Positions 44,821 to 56,132 of a DNA stretch of 64,000 nucleotides are shown one piece after another. The stretch spans positions 89,537 through 153,536 of the forward strand of contig QKWP01000688.1 in NCBI GenBank assembly GCA_003550325.1. Reading direction: 5' to 3'. This DNA comes from Gigaspora rosea. Lineage: Eukaryota; Glomeromycota; Glomeromycetes; Diversisporales; Gigasporaceae. Under the pieces are notes generated by a model. It ran no database searches, was not told the origin of the DNA, and worked only from the letters and a program-made list of their open reading frames with translations. Position numbers and translations under genes: made by a program. Numbering within the stretch: the first letter of the stretch is position 1; each line of letters starts with the position of its first letter.

Positions 44821-45389
44821 CTTAACGTTGGTGGTTTTGCTTTTTTTTTTGTTATATTAGGCTTCTAGTATTTTTGTTTCATCTTTGTAGAAAATCAGGT
44901 TAGTATGATTAAAGAAGCTATTTGGGTTGGAAGATTGTTTTTCATGGCGATTTTGCTGTTATTAGAGGCTTTGGCATAGGTGTGTGAGGCTGTTTAGTCA
45001 TAAAGTTATTGCGGCACAATCGTTGGCAAAGTATTTTTTTGATTAGCTTTTTTTTTTTTATAAATAAAGTGTGAAGTTAGATATAGAGCTTATGATATCA
45101 TAATACAGTAATACCATACCGATTTAATAAAAATAAATTAAAATGATGCATCGTTGATTTTTTTTTAAAAAAATAATAAATTTTGGGGTTTTCTTGGTGA
45201 TAAATTCGCTTGTTTTTTGTTACGCGTATTTTTGTGGGGATTGACTAATCTAAATCGGTCCTATGAATTATGTGTTTACCGATTTGCTCTTTGCAAATTG
45301 GTGGTCACATAACTCATATAATCAATTTTGATTGGTTGATCGTGGAGTCGCCATGGCAACAGGTCGCTATAAAATAACACTCATGAAAT

Positions 45390-45697
45390 AATTTAAAAAT
45401 AAAATTAAACTGAATTAAAAAAAAATAATTTAAAAAAATTAAAAATAAAAAAATAATTAAAAAAAATTACTGTATATTCTTGAAATAATGATTATAGGCA
45501 TTATTTTGAATTTTGGCCTGAATTAAGCTTAATTTAGACCAAAATTAGAAATAATACCTATGCCTATTATTTTGAGAATTTATGGTAAAATTAAAATAAA
45601 TTTTAAAAAAATTAAACTGAATATAAAATAATTTAAAAATAAAACTATAATAAGTTAAAAAAATAAAATAATTTAACAAATTAAAAAAAATATTTTA
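45390..45697. repeat. A/T low-complexity DNA
   Basis: Runs of AATTAAAAA/TTAAATAA with a small inverted repeat around 45478-45580 (GGCATTATTTTGAATTTTGG mirrored). No gene. Confidence 0.6.
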
Positions 45698-45706
45698 AAT
45701 TAAAAA

Positions 45707-46386
45707 GAGTAAATCTATGGACCATCCCCATAGGTTTTGTTAAATACCATCCCCCCTAAAATAAAAAAATTTAAAAGTTTGAGCGAAGCTATCTTGACAA
45801 CTATCTAACTAAATTCAATGAACTTTTTTTTATTTGAATTCTATGCATTCATAGAATTCAAATAAAAAAAAGTTCATTGAATTTAGTCAGATAGTTGTCA
45901 AGATATCTTCGCACAAAGTTAGAGAAAAATCAAAACGTCTATCAAAATAAAAGCTGCGCCAAGATTTTTTTAAAACTTTGAGCAAAGATATCTTGACAAC
46001 CATCTGACCAAATTCGATGAATTTTTTTTTATTTTAATTCTATAAAGGCATAGAATTAAAATAAAAAAAAGTTCATCGAATTTGGTCAGATGGTTGTCAA
46101 GATATCTTTGCTCAAAGTTTTAAAAAAATCTTGGCGCAGCTTTTATTTTGATAGACGTTTTGATTTTTCTCTAACTTTGTGCGAAGATATCTTGACAACT
46201 ATCTGACTAAATTCAATGAACTTTTTTTTATTTGAATTCTATGAATGCATAGAATTCAAATAAAAAAAAGTTCATTGAATTTAGTTAGATGGTTGTCAAG
46301 ATATCTTCACTCAAACTTTTAAATTTTTTTATTTTAGGGGGGATGGTATTTAACAAAACCTATGGGGATGGTCCATAGATTTACTC
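45707..46386. mobile_element. 680-bp palindromic element with hairpin modules, 9-bp TSD
   Basis: Ends GAGTAAATCTATGGACCATC on both sides; perfect 9-bp duplication AATTAAAAA (45698-45706, 46387-46395), though in low-complexity sequence. The interior is three copies of the same self-complementary module found in 6533-10017 (TTGACAACYATCTGACYAAA...). A MULE-type 9-bp duplication with different ends from the 3.5-kb element. No coding capacity. Confidence 0.85.
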
Positions 46387-46664
46387 AATTAAAAAAAATA
46401 TTTTAAAAAAATAATTTAAAAATAGGTGTTAACATTTCTAAATTTATATAAAATAAATTGTAGATCAACTTTGTATAACCAATTGAGCTTTTCTAATGAC
46501 CAGCCTGGATGATTTTATTAAAAATCATCCCTACCTATATATATATATTGTGTAACATAAACACTTTCAAGTTTGTTTATTATATAAATTATATTGCATA
46601 ACTAAATAATTATTGTACTACGTACCCACATAATAATTATTATGTATTCACTATGTACCCCGGT

Positions 46665-46821
46665 ATCTATGGACAGTTCTTACAGACAGTAAGGACAGTG
46701 CAATTTACGAGATATTACTAAAACACCTACTAATACCCCAACACCTACTAATACCCCAACCCTAACTTTCCTAACTAAACTATTCACATGATTTTATTTG
46801 TCACCAAGAACTGTCCGTAGA
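46665..46821. mobile_element. Palindromic element with telomere-like loop
   Basis: ATCTATGGACAGTTCTTACA at the left is mirrored by CCAAGAACTGTCCGTAGAT at the right; between them ACACCTACTAATACCCCA occurs twice, followed by AACCCTAACTTTCCTAACT. Same plan as 20037-20190 and 17591-17876. Confidence 0.6.
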
Positions 46822-46924
46822 TCATCCAGTATAATTTATATTCACAGCATCGCTATAAAATTTTCTCCACATGATTAAAGACCATTTCAATGGCGATTTT
46901 ACTATATAACAACCTAAACCTGAA

Positions 46925-47065
46925 CCCTAACTGAGCACTCACCCTAACCCTAACCTAATATAAATGAACTTAATACACTAACCCTAACCTAAAAATAAAC
47001 GAACTTGACACCCTAACCCTAACCTAAAATAAACGAACTTGACACCCTAACCCTAACCTAATATA
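46925..47065. repeat. Interstitial telomere-like tandem repeat of about 34 bp
   Basis: Four units of (AC)CCTAACCCTAACCTAA followed by ATAAACGAACTTGAC; the last unit is incomplete. Internal, with TEs on both sides, so not a chromosome end in this assembly. Confidence 0.8.
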
Positions 47066-47268
47066 AAATTTAGTAACGATCATGTGGGGACGAAAGTTTT
47101 ATATCGATACTGGGGAACATATTCTATAGCAATAGTACTAGATAAAATAACTGTTTATTTAATTAAGTATTAAAGCCGTATATATGTACGTATACATTAT
47201 TACATTTTGCATGAAAAAATGATCACTGATTTGAAAAGATTTATTATAGCTGGAAATCATAAAACAAG

Positions 47269-50123
47269 CTATGCATTTTGACAGTGTAAATAAGTATGGT
47301 CGGTTGCTTTACAAACATTACAAGGTGCACTGCAACTTCTTGCATTATGCCCTCCTTGAAAACAATTGCGACATGTGTATGCATCTCTAGAGCGAACATT
47401 AGCACTTGTCGATTTATCTTTTGAATTCTTAGGAGCACCTTCTTCTATAGCAGCTTTTAATCGGTTAGCTGGTCTTCCTCTTGGTTTCGTTTGTAGTGGA
47501 TTATCAATTATATACTGACATTGACTACTTGTAGAATTAGAGTTTGCTTGCTCTACTTGTTGAATCAAGCCTTGTAAAGTAGCTACAACATGCATTAAGC
47601 GAAATTCTGCTACCAACGATGCTAATTTACGTCCTAAAGCTGCACATTCACCATAAATTTGCCTTGACGTAATAGATTCTTCAATTTCAATATCTTGAAT
47701 GAAAGTATCTTGTTCTGAATTCCAAGTATCACATATAGAAGTTAAAGCCAAACTTTCAGTCCTTGTATTAATGGTATTAGCAGATAATCCAGAAGAATCA
47801 TATGTTGTATTAAAATCGTGCATCTCAAGATCCTTTTTGTACCATCGACTCTTTATTAAAACCATACTGAATTTTGCAGTTTTTGTTTGTAATATTATTT
47901 GAAAAAAGTGGCGACAAACTAATCCTTTACTAATTAAAAGTAGGCATGTACAAACGTGTAAGTTGTCTTGAAGCAATGCTACATAGTTAAGCGATGTTGT
48001 ATTTGCTGCCATATACTTGATCTCCTAAATTTCCAAAATATTACTGATACCAACATGGTTAATAAGAGACTTGAGTGCAATTTGGCATTTGTCAATGTGA
48101 TCTTTGAGACAATTAGATGCATCAAAATTATTGACCTTTTAAAAGTTTAAACATTAATATCAAACAACTACTTATACTAAACAACAAATTTAACCTTACT
48201 TCATCACAATTATCATATCTATTTGAAAGAATCAACCTTGAATAATATTCAAAACAGATATCGATTTGAGCCTTTTGAATTCAGAAAATTTTATCAGTTA
48301 AAACCGATTTAAGAAGATCAACTATATCTGGAAAGACATGAACTGCCGACGATGATCCGATAGTAAATGGTAAATTTTTCAAATAGTCACGATTCTCAGC
48401 TTTTTGAAGTTCAGAAGATAACATATTTTGTATCCCATTAAAACAATTCATTAGTGTTGAATGTGAATTAACATATTTATGTATAATGCTGTTAATAGAT
48501 TCTACTCATTGAGTAGAAGACATTCCGGCATTAAATTCCTAAAAAAGAGTATTATATAAGTCAATTGAAACCTAATCCTTAATATGACTATAAGTTTAAT
48601 TTTAATTACCTGAAAGGTATAGCACTTAGCCCATTTTTTTTTAATCGAGTATAAATTATTCCTCAAATAAGATGAAGCTTCTGGAAATTTAATACATAAT
48701 TAATTGAATTGTAATTCAAAAATCTCTTCAAACAAGGTATTACAGCATATAAAGAAATCATTTTGAAATGCTGTAAATTCGGAACCAAGTGAACGCATTA
48801 AATGTTTTTTTATGTTTGAACTATATGGAAAATGCAGTGTAAATGTCGAGTAGTTGGAAGTATAATTTCAATTGCCGGTCCTAGTCCAGTATCGCAATCG
48901 GAGTATATCATTGTAGGTGGTAAATTATTTGTAGCTGCAAGAAGATTTTTAAGAACCCATATGTATGATGAAGTTGTTTCGTCAGACATTAGTGCTTGAC
49001 CTACTAATCTTGAACGACGATACTGATCAACACCAACAAATAAACATAATGCCATCCAGTATTTATTGGTTCGTGCAGTATTATCTGTCAGAATAACATC
49101 GTGATACTTTAAGTATAGGTTTTGTTAGTGGGAGGTCATCCAAAATAAATGAAAAAACGATTTTTAATACAATGGTATGATATAAACCATGTAGGATCGT
49201 TCTCTTTCATTTTTAATAGTTCCTTTAGAAGGTTCGAAGCATCATTTTCAGGGTCTTGCTCTGGGTCTGTTATATCGAATCTTCGAAATTGTTGAATAGT
49301 ATTTGTCAAATCTTTGTCCAAAAACAATTGCTCCTTGAATTCGCCATTAAGAAGCTGCCGTAATGTATGCTGATTAATGTCATGAATTGTATTTACATAG
49401 AATTTGATCTTGTCCATCACATTCTGAGGAAGCTGTCTGTAAACATTAGCAAAGTGAATAGTGTCAGGGCTAGGTATATGACCTTGATGTTTAAGGTCCA
49501 TTTTAGTTATAGTTGGACTTGATGCATTAAGTGGCCAACACATATTAATAAAGCAAGTGCAGCCTGTCTTAATTGATTCTCTGTTACGCTGTTGCGAGGG
49601 ATCAATGGCCGTTTTTTTTGATTAAAAATTTCTAGCATGTCAGCATTTAAAAACATACTTATACACATCGCCATTTTTATTCAATTTTTTGTCTTGAATT
49701 TGCTACACAAACCCAGTCCGCTGTCCATATGCCATTAATACCAAATATGCATAGTCCCAATGCTTAAATGTCATTCCAACACATAATCTTGGTGCTTGTT
49801 CAAAAGCAGCATCAGATATTAAGAGTGTTTTGGTGACCTTCGTTTTGTTATTTCGGCACGTGATTCTCGAACCTCTTCATGACTTTCAGTACGAGATAAA
49901 CTATCTTCCAGAATATAATCATCATCATAACTTCCGTGTAAGACAAATTGTCTTCTTGAAAATTATTATAAGCTTGATCATTACTTTCGCCCTGAAAATT
50001 AATATCGCTTTGAACAATATGAAAGCATTCTTCTCCATAAGTTTCAGCATAAGAAAACCCATTTTCTTGATCATCATGAGATTCTTCATAATCGATATAG
50101 TCATCGATATTAAACTTATCCAT
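47269..50123 (-). pseudogene. MULE-2 transposase (FAR1-SWIM, zinc knuckles), broken
   Basis: Order on the minus strand: acidic N-terminus (MDKFNIDDYIDYEESHDD, 50123-49850); FAR1 zinc region with VGMTFKHWDYAYL and KTGCTCFINMCWP (49800-49540); linker 49543-49136; DDE part LFVGVDQYRRSRLVGQAL ... YSDCDTGLG ... HLHCIFHIVQ (49055-48810); SINSIIHKYVNSHST (about 48470); SWIM finger CTCLLLISKGLVCRHFF (about 47900-47960, ligands intact); GRPANRLK; two CCHC knuckles CRNCFQGGHNARSC and CNVCKATDHTYLHC at the end. The C-terminal 247 codons are open (47269-48012). Stops: TAG 48025-48027 (EI*EIK), TGA 48506-48508 (TQ*VES), TGA 49640-49642 (KC*HAR). An intron of about 71 bp fits at 48539-48609 (GTAATTA...TTTTTTAG). 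No TIRs found. Confidence 0.9.
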
Positions 50124-51100
50124 TTTCGCAAAATAATCTGTTAAAATAAAACAAGGTGAGACAATAGGATAACTGCTGCAATAATTAATTCAGACGCAAA
50201 TATAAAAAAGATCAGCTAAGTAAAATTAACAAAACGCGTTTACCATCTCTATAATGCAAAAAAAAATGCAATATACAAGTTAACTATATTAGCTCAAAGG
50301 TAAGACTGTAAACTCTTTTCTTGTTGATTATTTCATATGATAAAATGTTGAACTGCTTATTCGTTAAAATGGACAAGCTACAGAAATAAGATGAATATTG
50401 AAGCCGAAATAGGAAATATTTTGAACGAAGATAGAACGTGTGTATAAGATAGCAGGTAAATGTTGCAGATATTAGTATGTGATGCAAAACAACCTGAAAT
50501 AAGCAAAAATAAACGAAAGAAACATACTAACCAATGTAGAGTTAATAGGTAAACTATATATTAAATCGAAGTATGGCTTTTTATATTTGCTTTTCGAAGT
50601 ATCCAAAGTATCCTCACGATGAATCTAACTCTTCTTTTGTTTCGCGTTTACAACAGTTCTATATCACGAGACAAATGCCAAACTACTTTTATTAAGAACT
50701 GCGTACAGGCAACAAAAAGAAAATCAATCATTTGTTATTTATTTACGGAATAATTGCATCATAAATAGCACCTGCATTTATTAAATAAACTCCGATATAT
50801 GAAATTGTATGTATAATGACGATCATATTCTATAAAATATACTATGGGTAGGTGTTTTAATAAATCCGTTAGGATGATTTTTATAAAATCTCTAACCAAT
50901 ATTATATAATTTATATGTAAACATCATATAATAAAACAATCAAAATTAACAATTCTTTGTATAATCTTCAAAAAATATATATTATCCAGTTCAAAAAAGG
51001 ATCTTCCATAACTCTATCCGCTGATCATTTGTATCAACAAAAACACTAACACTTCAGAAGTATATTCTTAAAGAAACAGTAGGAAAACAAATGTGAATAT
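50124..51100. other. Non-coding DNA
   Basis: No gene. The small ORFs are AT-driven. I searched for a match to sequence left of MULE-2 (47100-47260) and saw none beyond a short AAAAATCATCC motif. Confidence 0.45.
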
Positions 51101-51720
51101 CTAGCAGCTGTTATTTAGAGATACAGTTAACTGAGTATCTGCTAATAGCTTTAGAGTTTGTCATTACCAAAAAACTGGCACTTATCATTTAGAGGTAAAG
51201 TTCATAGACTACCTGCTGACAAGCTTACTTACCACATCCTGAGAACTATTTGGTGGCTTTCTGATAGATTTTGGACTACATGGGAAGAACTATTGTCTTT
51301 ATTATGGTTACAAGTGGAATTTTTTGGTGCTGCTAGTTTGTGAAGAATTTTCAAAAAGTGGGTGATTTGGCGTACCCACTCCAAAAGATCTGTAGTGTTT
51401 ACTACTCCCAAAAAGGAAAGGCACCTACTGTATTGGATATAATCGTTAATAAGTGGCTTAGAAACAAGTAATAAGGAAAGATGTGCAAAACTTAAAGAGA
51501 AACCACTAGAAAAAAATTTTAGAAGCTTTGTCTTAAGCAGTTCAGTTTATATGACTGCTTTCTGTTTAACATACTAGGTCCTGGGCTGGTTATGCTGAGA
51601 CAAGTTTATCGATATTAACAATTTTTATTTTAAAAAAAAAGTCTGAAAAGTTAAACTTACCTCAGCTAACAGTTAGGCCTCGGATAAAGATTAATAGTAG
51701 CAGAAGGCTATCATGAAGTC
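51101..51720. other. Compositional island with short ORF fragments, origin unknown
   Basis: More balanced composition than its surroundings. Plus-strand fragments (51158-51343, then 51340-51450: KWVIWRTHSKRSVVFTTPKK) and a minus-strand ORF (51229-51411) overlap. The patch looks like decayed coding DNA of a mobile element, but I cannot assign it. Confidence 0.35.
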
Positions 51721-52212
51721 CAAGTTTCTTTTTCTTCATAATTGTAATATACAGTATTATTGTTATTCTCTTCTGCATATAATAATTATGACAATTAATA
51801 ATAAATAAAAAAGAGCAAGATCTTGGTTATAAAACAGTAAAAAAAAAAACATATATCATCTCCAGAAAACTTTAATTATATATTAAATTAATTTTTTTTA
51901 AAGCAATATATATTGTAAAACTTACTATTATAAACAATCTATTTTAATATATATTAAATAAATTTAATACAAATTGGCTTAGTTGTTAAAAGTTTAATTA
52001 GAACCATTTTTTATTACTATATAAAAATCCAATATACTATGTAGGACTATATAGATTATATAAAAATAATCTATATATGCCCTATACTTAATGAATTAAA
52101 AAAAAATAATTTTAAAAAAAATAGTTTAATAAATTAAAAAAAATAAATAAAAAAATTAAAAATAATTTAACAAATTAAAAATAAAAAGAATTATAATTTG
52201 GTATGCTAGATA
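51721..52212. other. AT-rich low-complexity DNA
   Basis: Poly(A)-rich; repeated AATAATTTAAAAAA blocks at 52090-52190. No gene. Confidence 0.5.
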
Positions 52213-52550
52213 GGGTGATTTCAATAAAAACAGCCCATTTTTACATATGTTTTATTTTGAGATAATTGAGTTTAATCGTTTGTTTTGATTTTTGGACTGA
52301 TTTGGGATTAATCAAATTTCACAATTTTTATTGGTTAAAGGTAAACAGGTGACTATCAGGTAATCTCGTGATATGTTGGCCCTACGCAGCCCATGTAATT
52401 TTTTTTTATATTATTTTGATTTTTTATTATGCAAATCGACTTTCATTTATAATAGAAAAATATCAATCATGTCAAAATTTATATGAATCTAATAAAAACT
52501 CATTTTTCAAAAAATTGTAAAAATGGGCTGTTTCTATTGAAATTACTCCA
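52213..52550. mobile_element. TA-flanked MITE, GGGTGATTTCAATA ends
   Basis: Left GGGTGATTTCAATAAAAACA and right (reverse complement) TGGAGTAATTTCAATAGAAA, both running into GCCCATTTTTACA; TA outside both (52211-52212, 52551-52552). About 338 bp. Ends resemble the element at 14630. Confidence 0.75.
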
Positions 52551-52882
52551 TACTATAGTGTACTCTCCTAATCATAGAAATATATAGTGATTATTATTAT
52601 TAATTATTACTAGTTTTTTTTTTATATCTGTTTTTTTTAATTTGTAATACATTTAGTTAAGCTATATTTTTTCTTTCTTTTATATATAGAATCTTGTTAT
52701 TACTAGTGTTTATTGTTACTAGTATCATTGTTCTTAGTATCTTTGTATTGGTGCTTTAGTATTGGAATATAGTATTGTTATTCTTGAATACATTATCAAT
52801 TTTGGGTATCAGTTTTAGACATTGTTATTATCAGAGTTGTTCATTGCTACTGAAGTTGTTATAAAAGTGCAATATTATTGTT

Positions 52883-53915
52883 TTTTTTTTTTTTAAAGTG
52901 TCCGCCTTGGGACTGAGGAATTTTTTATTCAAGATATTTGGGTCAGTGTCCCGCTAAGGGCCACCTGCATTTGTTACATTGACGAGGATACAACTAGCTA
53001 CACGTACAACTTTTGGTCATCTAATTTAAGTAGTCCGCCTGAAGGTTACCCCGTGGGTTCCACACTAGCTGCCATACCTGCAACCCAACTGGGGATTGCC
53101 TATTTAAACCCTCTGATCCCTGCTCCTCCTGCCAACCCATCCTGTATCACCAAAACAGGCCTGTTACATAAGCAGTTAGTCAGCCAGTTCCGGATGCTTA
53201 TCCATCGTCCTTAGGACCCATTTTGATTCTGTATCCTCAGCGGAAAACTTGGTAGAGCAGTCCCTGTCCCACCCAGGTAATATCTACACTTTGGTAACTT
53301 ACGCATTCATTGAGGTGAACAACTTGCAGTCGGGGAATACCCAACCGCTACCATTACCTACTTCTGCCCTTATAAGGTTCGCTCCAACCCCAGTACCCAC
53401 TATCACTTTCCTACCGGTCTTTTACCATTTTCCCAGACTTCCAATCCAGTTGGCCCAGAAGGGTTGATCTACCCAGCATTAAGTGCCATTATGGTTTTTC
53501 TCCCCTTGGTTCCCAATTCCTCAACATGGGTCCTTTTCCTCCGGTGCGACTCCAGTGGCCAGGTTGGTAAACCTTGTCCCCAAGAACAATGTCTGGTACT
53601 TCGGCTCTGGTCCAATATTCTGGTTTTAGTAGCACCATCAAAGATCTTTACTACCTCCTTACTCGGGTCTTGCCAAATAGGTTTTTGTTTCCCCGGTTCC
53701 TTGGATTCATCTGTGTCATGAGACACAACTTCGCCCGAAAGCTCCCATTCGAAATGGTAACCAAGGACTACAGGTAATGTACCCAACCAATCGACAGGAA
53801 ACAGTTACCGGAACACAGGTCTATTTTTTCAAAGTATCGTCAGTGGGATTTGAACTCTAGACCTGCGACTTGGGGTGACAACTTACCAACTTCTCTAAAT
53901 CGCCACACCCTTAGC
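52883..53915 (-). mobile_element. 1.03-kb SINE-like retroposon with tRNA-like head
   Basis: Flanked by a perfect 17-bp direct repeat, AGTGCAATATTATTGTT (52866-52882, 53916-53932). On the minus strand it begins with a tRNA-like region: A box TAGAGAAGTTGG (53886-53897) and B box AGTTCAAATCC (53846-53856), and ends in a run of about 14 A next to the other repeat copy. The base composition is clearly GC-richer than everything around. This is a target-primed (LINE-mobilised) insertion. At 1 kb it is long for a SINE, and internal TTTT stretches would tend to stop Pol III. ORF 53469-53786 (minus, 105 codons) has no recognised domain. Confidence 0.8.
53836..53912 (-). ncRNA. tRNA-derived promoter head of the retroposon
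   Basis: Contains A- and B-box matches 29 bp apart, the usual intragenic Pol III promoter layout. I could not fold a full cloverleaf or read a convincing anticodon, so it is a tRNA-derived head or pseudo-tRNA, not a functional tRNA. Confidence 0.55.
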
Positions 53916-54510
53916 AGTGCAATATTATTGTTGTTAATACTGTTATTGTGATCTTATATGCTTTATTGTATTGATTTGCTAGGTTTTACTTTTTATCTTT
54001 ATAGAATAGGGATGTTAAGTAGTTCATTCAGTCTGGTTCTGGTTCAGTCCTAAGAAGTTCAAAGAAAAAACGAACTGAACTGAAGTTCATGAACTTTAGT
54101 CGAACTTTAACAGTTAAACTTGAGTTTGAGCTTGAGTTCATAAACTCTAATTATAAACTTTGGGTTAGCTTTAAGCTCAAGCTTGAGTTTATGAACTAAG
54201 TTTATTTAATTTTAAATATAAAAAAACATGCTTAAAATAATTTTTTTACACTTTCTTAAAATTTACAGTATAGAATAATATTCGAAAAATAGAGGATAAA
54301 TACGTATTAAAAGACCCGAATATGATACTATGTTTACGTAATAAGAACAAATGCGCATCAAAAATAAAAAGAAAAAAAATTAGAAATAGTAGTAGCTGAA
54401 TAAATAAAAATTAAATATAAATAAATAAACAGAACTCGAGATTCGAGTTTTTGTAATAGTTTTATTATTAATTTTAATTTTAATTTTATTATTTTTATTA
54501 TTATTATGAC

Positions 54511-55571
54511 AGGGTGAAACCCGCATAAATCATATGGACAGATTTTGACTGATTTATGTGATATAATAATATGATAATTTCTCACATGATTGATAAACAT
54601 TCATGTGATTGGCTAATTTGGTAGATCTAAACACGATTATTCGAATAATCAAATCGTTAAAGAAAATAAAAAAAATTAAAAAAATTCAATATCAGATATG
54701 TGAACATAAGTAAATAATTAATTACAATACTATGAACAAACTTTAATTTTTATTTATCGCATATTTTAAACAGTAAATTTATTATAATTTTTTATAATCA
54801 ATGGTTTTACTAGAAATGTTTTCTTTGAATCTATATTTTTCGATTAAATACTTTAACAAAACAACACTACTAGTATTTACTATCTGCCTTCACATTTATT
54901 AACCCAACGAGCTTGATTCTAGAATATTAAATTAAACAAGATATTAGTATTAATAATTTTGATACAATAATATTTTAAAGATTTTGAATAAACGATACAT
55001 ATAAGATTCTTTTTTAAAATTAAACTACGTTAAATACCTTTTTTTCAAGTTGACTATTCCGTATACAATATTATATGCATAAACTAGCAATAGCAAAGGT
55101 AGAATTATAAAGTAGTCTTCCAAAAAAGCTTATTCAAAGTCGAATCAGTGAATTTTCATTGTTATTATAAAATGTGAAGTTTTTTTAAAAAAATATTGTT
55201 ATGTTGGTTTAAATTCTACATATATTAAAATTTATATATAAACTCATCTCCAACTCATCTCCAACTCATCTCCAATGTCTAGCTTTAGTTCTTTGATTGG
55301 TTAAAAGAGATTGATTTTTTTTTAGCATTATTGATTATCATAAATAAAAAATTTGATTGGTAAGGATTGATGCACAAAGCTAAAGATCTTAATCACATTA
55401 TTTACAAATGTCACTTTCTAAAATATGATTGGTAATATTTGTTGAAGATCTTAATTGCTTTATTTGTAAATATCACAGAAATCAGTGTAAAACTGCACAT
55501 ATGATAGTACTCTAAACCTAATTAAGCTAAATCTGCATATAACGTGATTATCTCAGCGCAGGTTTCACCCT
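54511..55571. mobile_element. Element nested in hAT palindrome, AGGGTGAAACC ends
   Basis: AGGGTGAAACCCGCA at the left is mirrored by GCGCAGGTTTCACCCT at the right; it interrupts the pairing of the outer arms near their centre. Contains three exact copies of AACTCATCTCC (55241-55273) and a diverged pair of about 60 bp around AAGATCTTAAT (55385, 55443). TSD not clear because the flanks are TTATTATTAT. Confidence 0.65.
55241..55273. repeat. 11-bp tandem repeat, three copies
   Basis: AACTCATCTCC three times without change. Confidence 0.9.
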
Positions 55572-56132
55572 TTTGTATTATTATTATTACAAAACTTGAA
55601 TCTCAGGTTCTGTTTATTTCTATTTAATTTTTTATTCAAAGAATTTATTTAGTTTGTGTCGGGTTAGTAATTTTGGTATTTTTTGTTATATGATATTTTA
55701 ATATTGTTTGTCTATTTGTGGAACATGATATTTGGATAGACAAAAAAAGCTCGCATATGATAATCATAATACAAGTTATCTCAAATAAGGCTAGTGCGTC
55801 ATAAACATGCACTTTATAACAGGTTGCTCTGTAGTATTTTATTACCCAACAAGAAAAAATTGGGTAATGAACAGGTATCTTACAATATGACCGTAAGACC
55901 TTGATTGAATCATATAATAGTAGGTTGAACTACTAGTTCATAAACCGGGTTTCTAATCTAGTTATATAAATTAAGTTTATAAACTAGATTTATAAACCAA
56001 GTTATGACTAAGGTTATGAAACTAGTTCGAAAACTACTAGTTAATTTTTCTCTGAACGAACTACTAAAAAAACTAGTTTGAACCGGGCTTGAACTCGGTT
56101 CACCTGAACCACTTAACATCCCTATTATAGAA

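Larger units (their letters stand above)
43462..45385. mobile_element. 1.9-kb TIR element with intron-like cassettes
   Basis: Left end TAAAATAGCAATCTGTTGCT...GATCAGCCAATCATATTTA is mirrored (about 55 bp, imperfect) by the right end near 45325-45385 (GATTGGTTGATCG...CCATGGCAACAGGTCGCTAT). The same end sequence lies in both segmental duplication copies (6440-6500, 17080-17150). The interior holds tandem cassettes (43680-44600) and a CTTTCTTGTGTTTGTG minisatellite (44590-44820). A perfect palindrome CTAGATTTAC..GTAAATCTAG is at about 43564. Confidence 0.6.
54007..56124. mobile_element. 2.1-kb hAT-type palindromic element
   Basis: Ends TAGGGATGTTAAGTAGTTCA and (reverse complement) TAGGGATGTTAAGTGGTTCA with a perfect 8-bp duplication, TTATAGAA (53999-54006, 56125-56132). 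TAGGGATG ends and an 8-bp TSD are typical of hAT. The arms are rich in AGTTCATGAACT-type inverted motifs and pair across the element, including CAGAACTCGAGATTCGAGTT against its complement at about 55590-55615. Another element (54511-55571) occupies the centre. No transposase. Confidence 0.85.

Noticed and set aside
47100..50900. TIR pair around MULE-2
   Set aside because: Only a short AAAAATCATCC similarity between 46520 and 50875, which is part of a local palindrome; not enough to bound the element.
53469..53786. 105-codon minus ORF in the retroposon as a protein gene
   Set aside because: No domain recognised; both strands of this GC-richer element have similar-length ORFs, as expected by chance at that composition.
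53836..53912. Functional tRNA gene
   Set aside because: A and B boxes are present but no complete cloverleaf or clear anticodon, and it is the head of an inserted retroposon.
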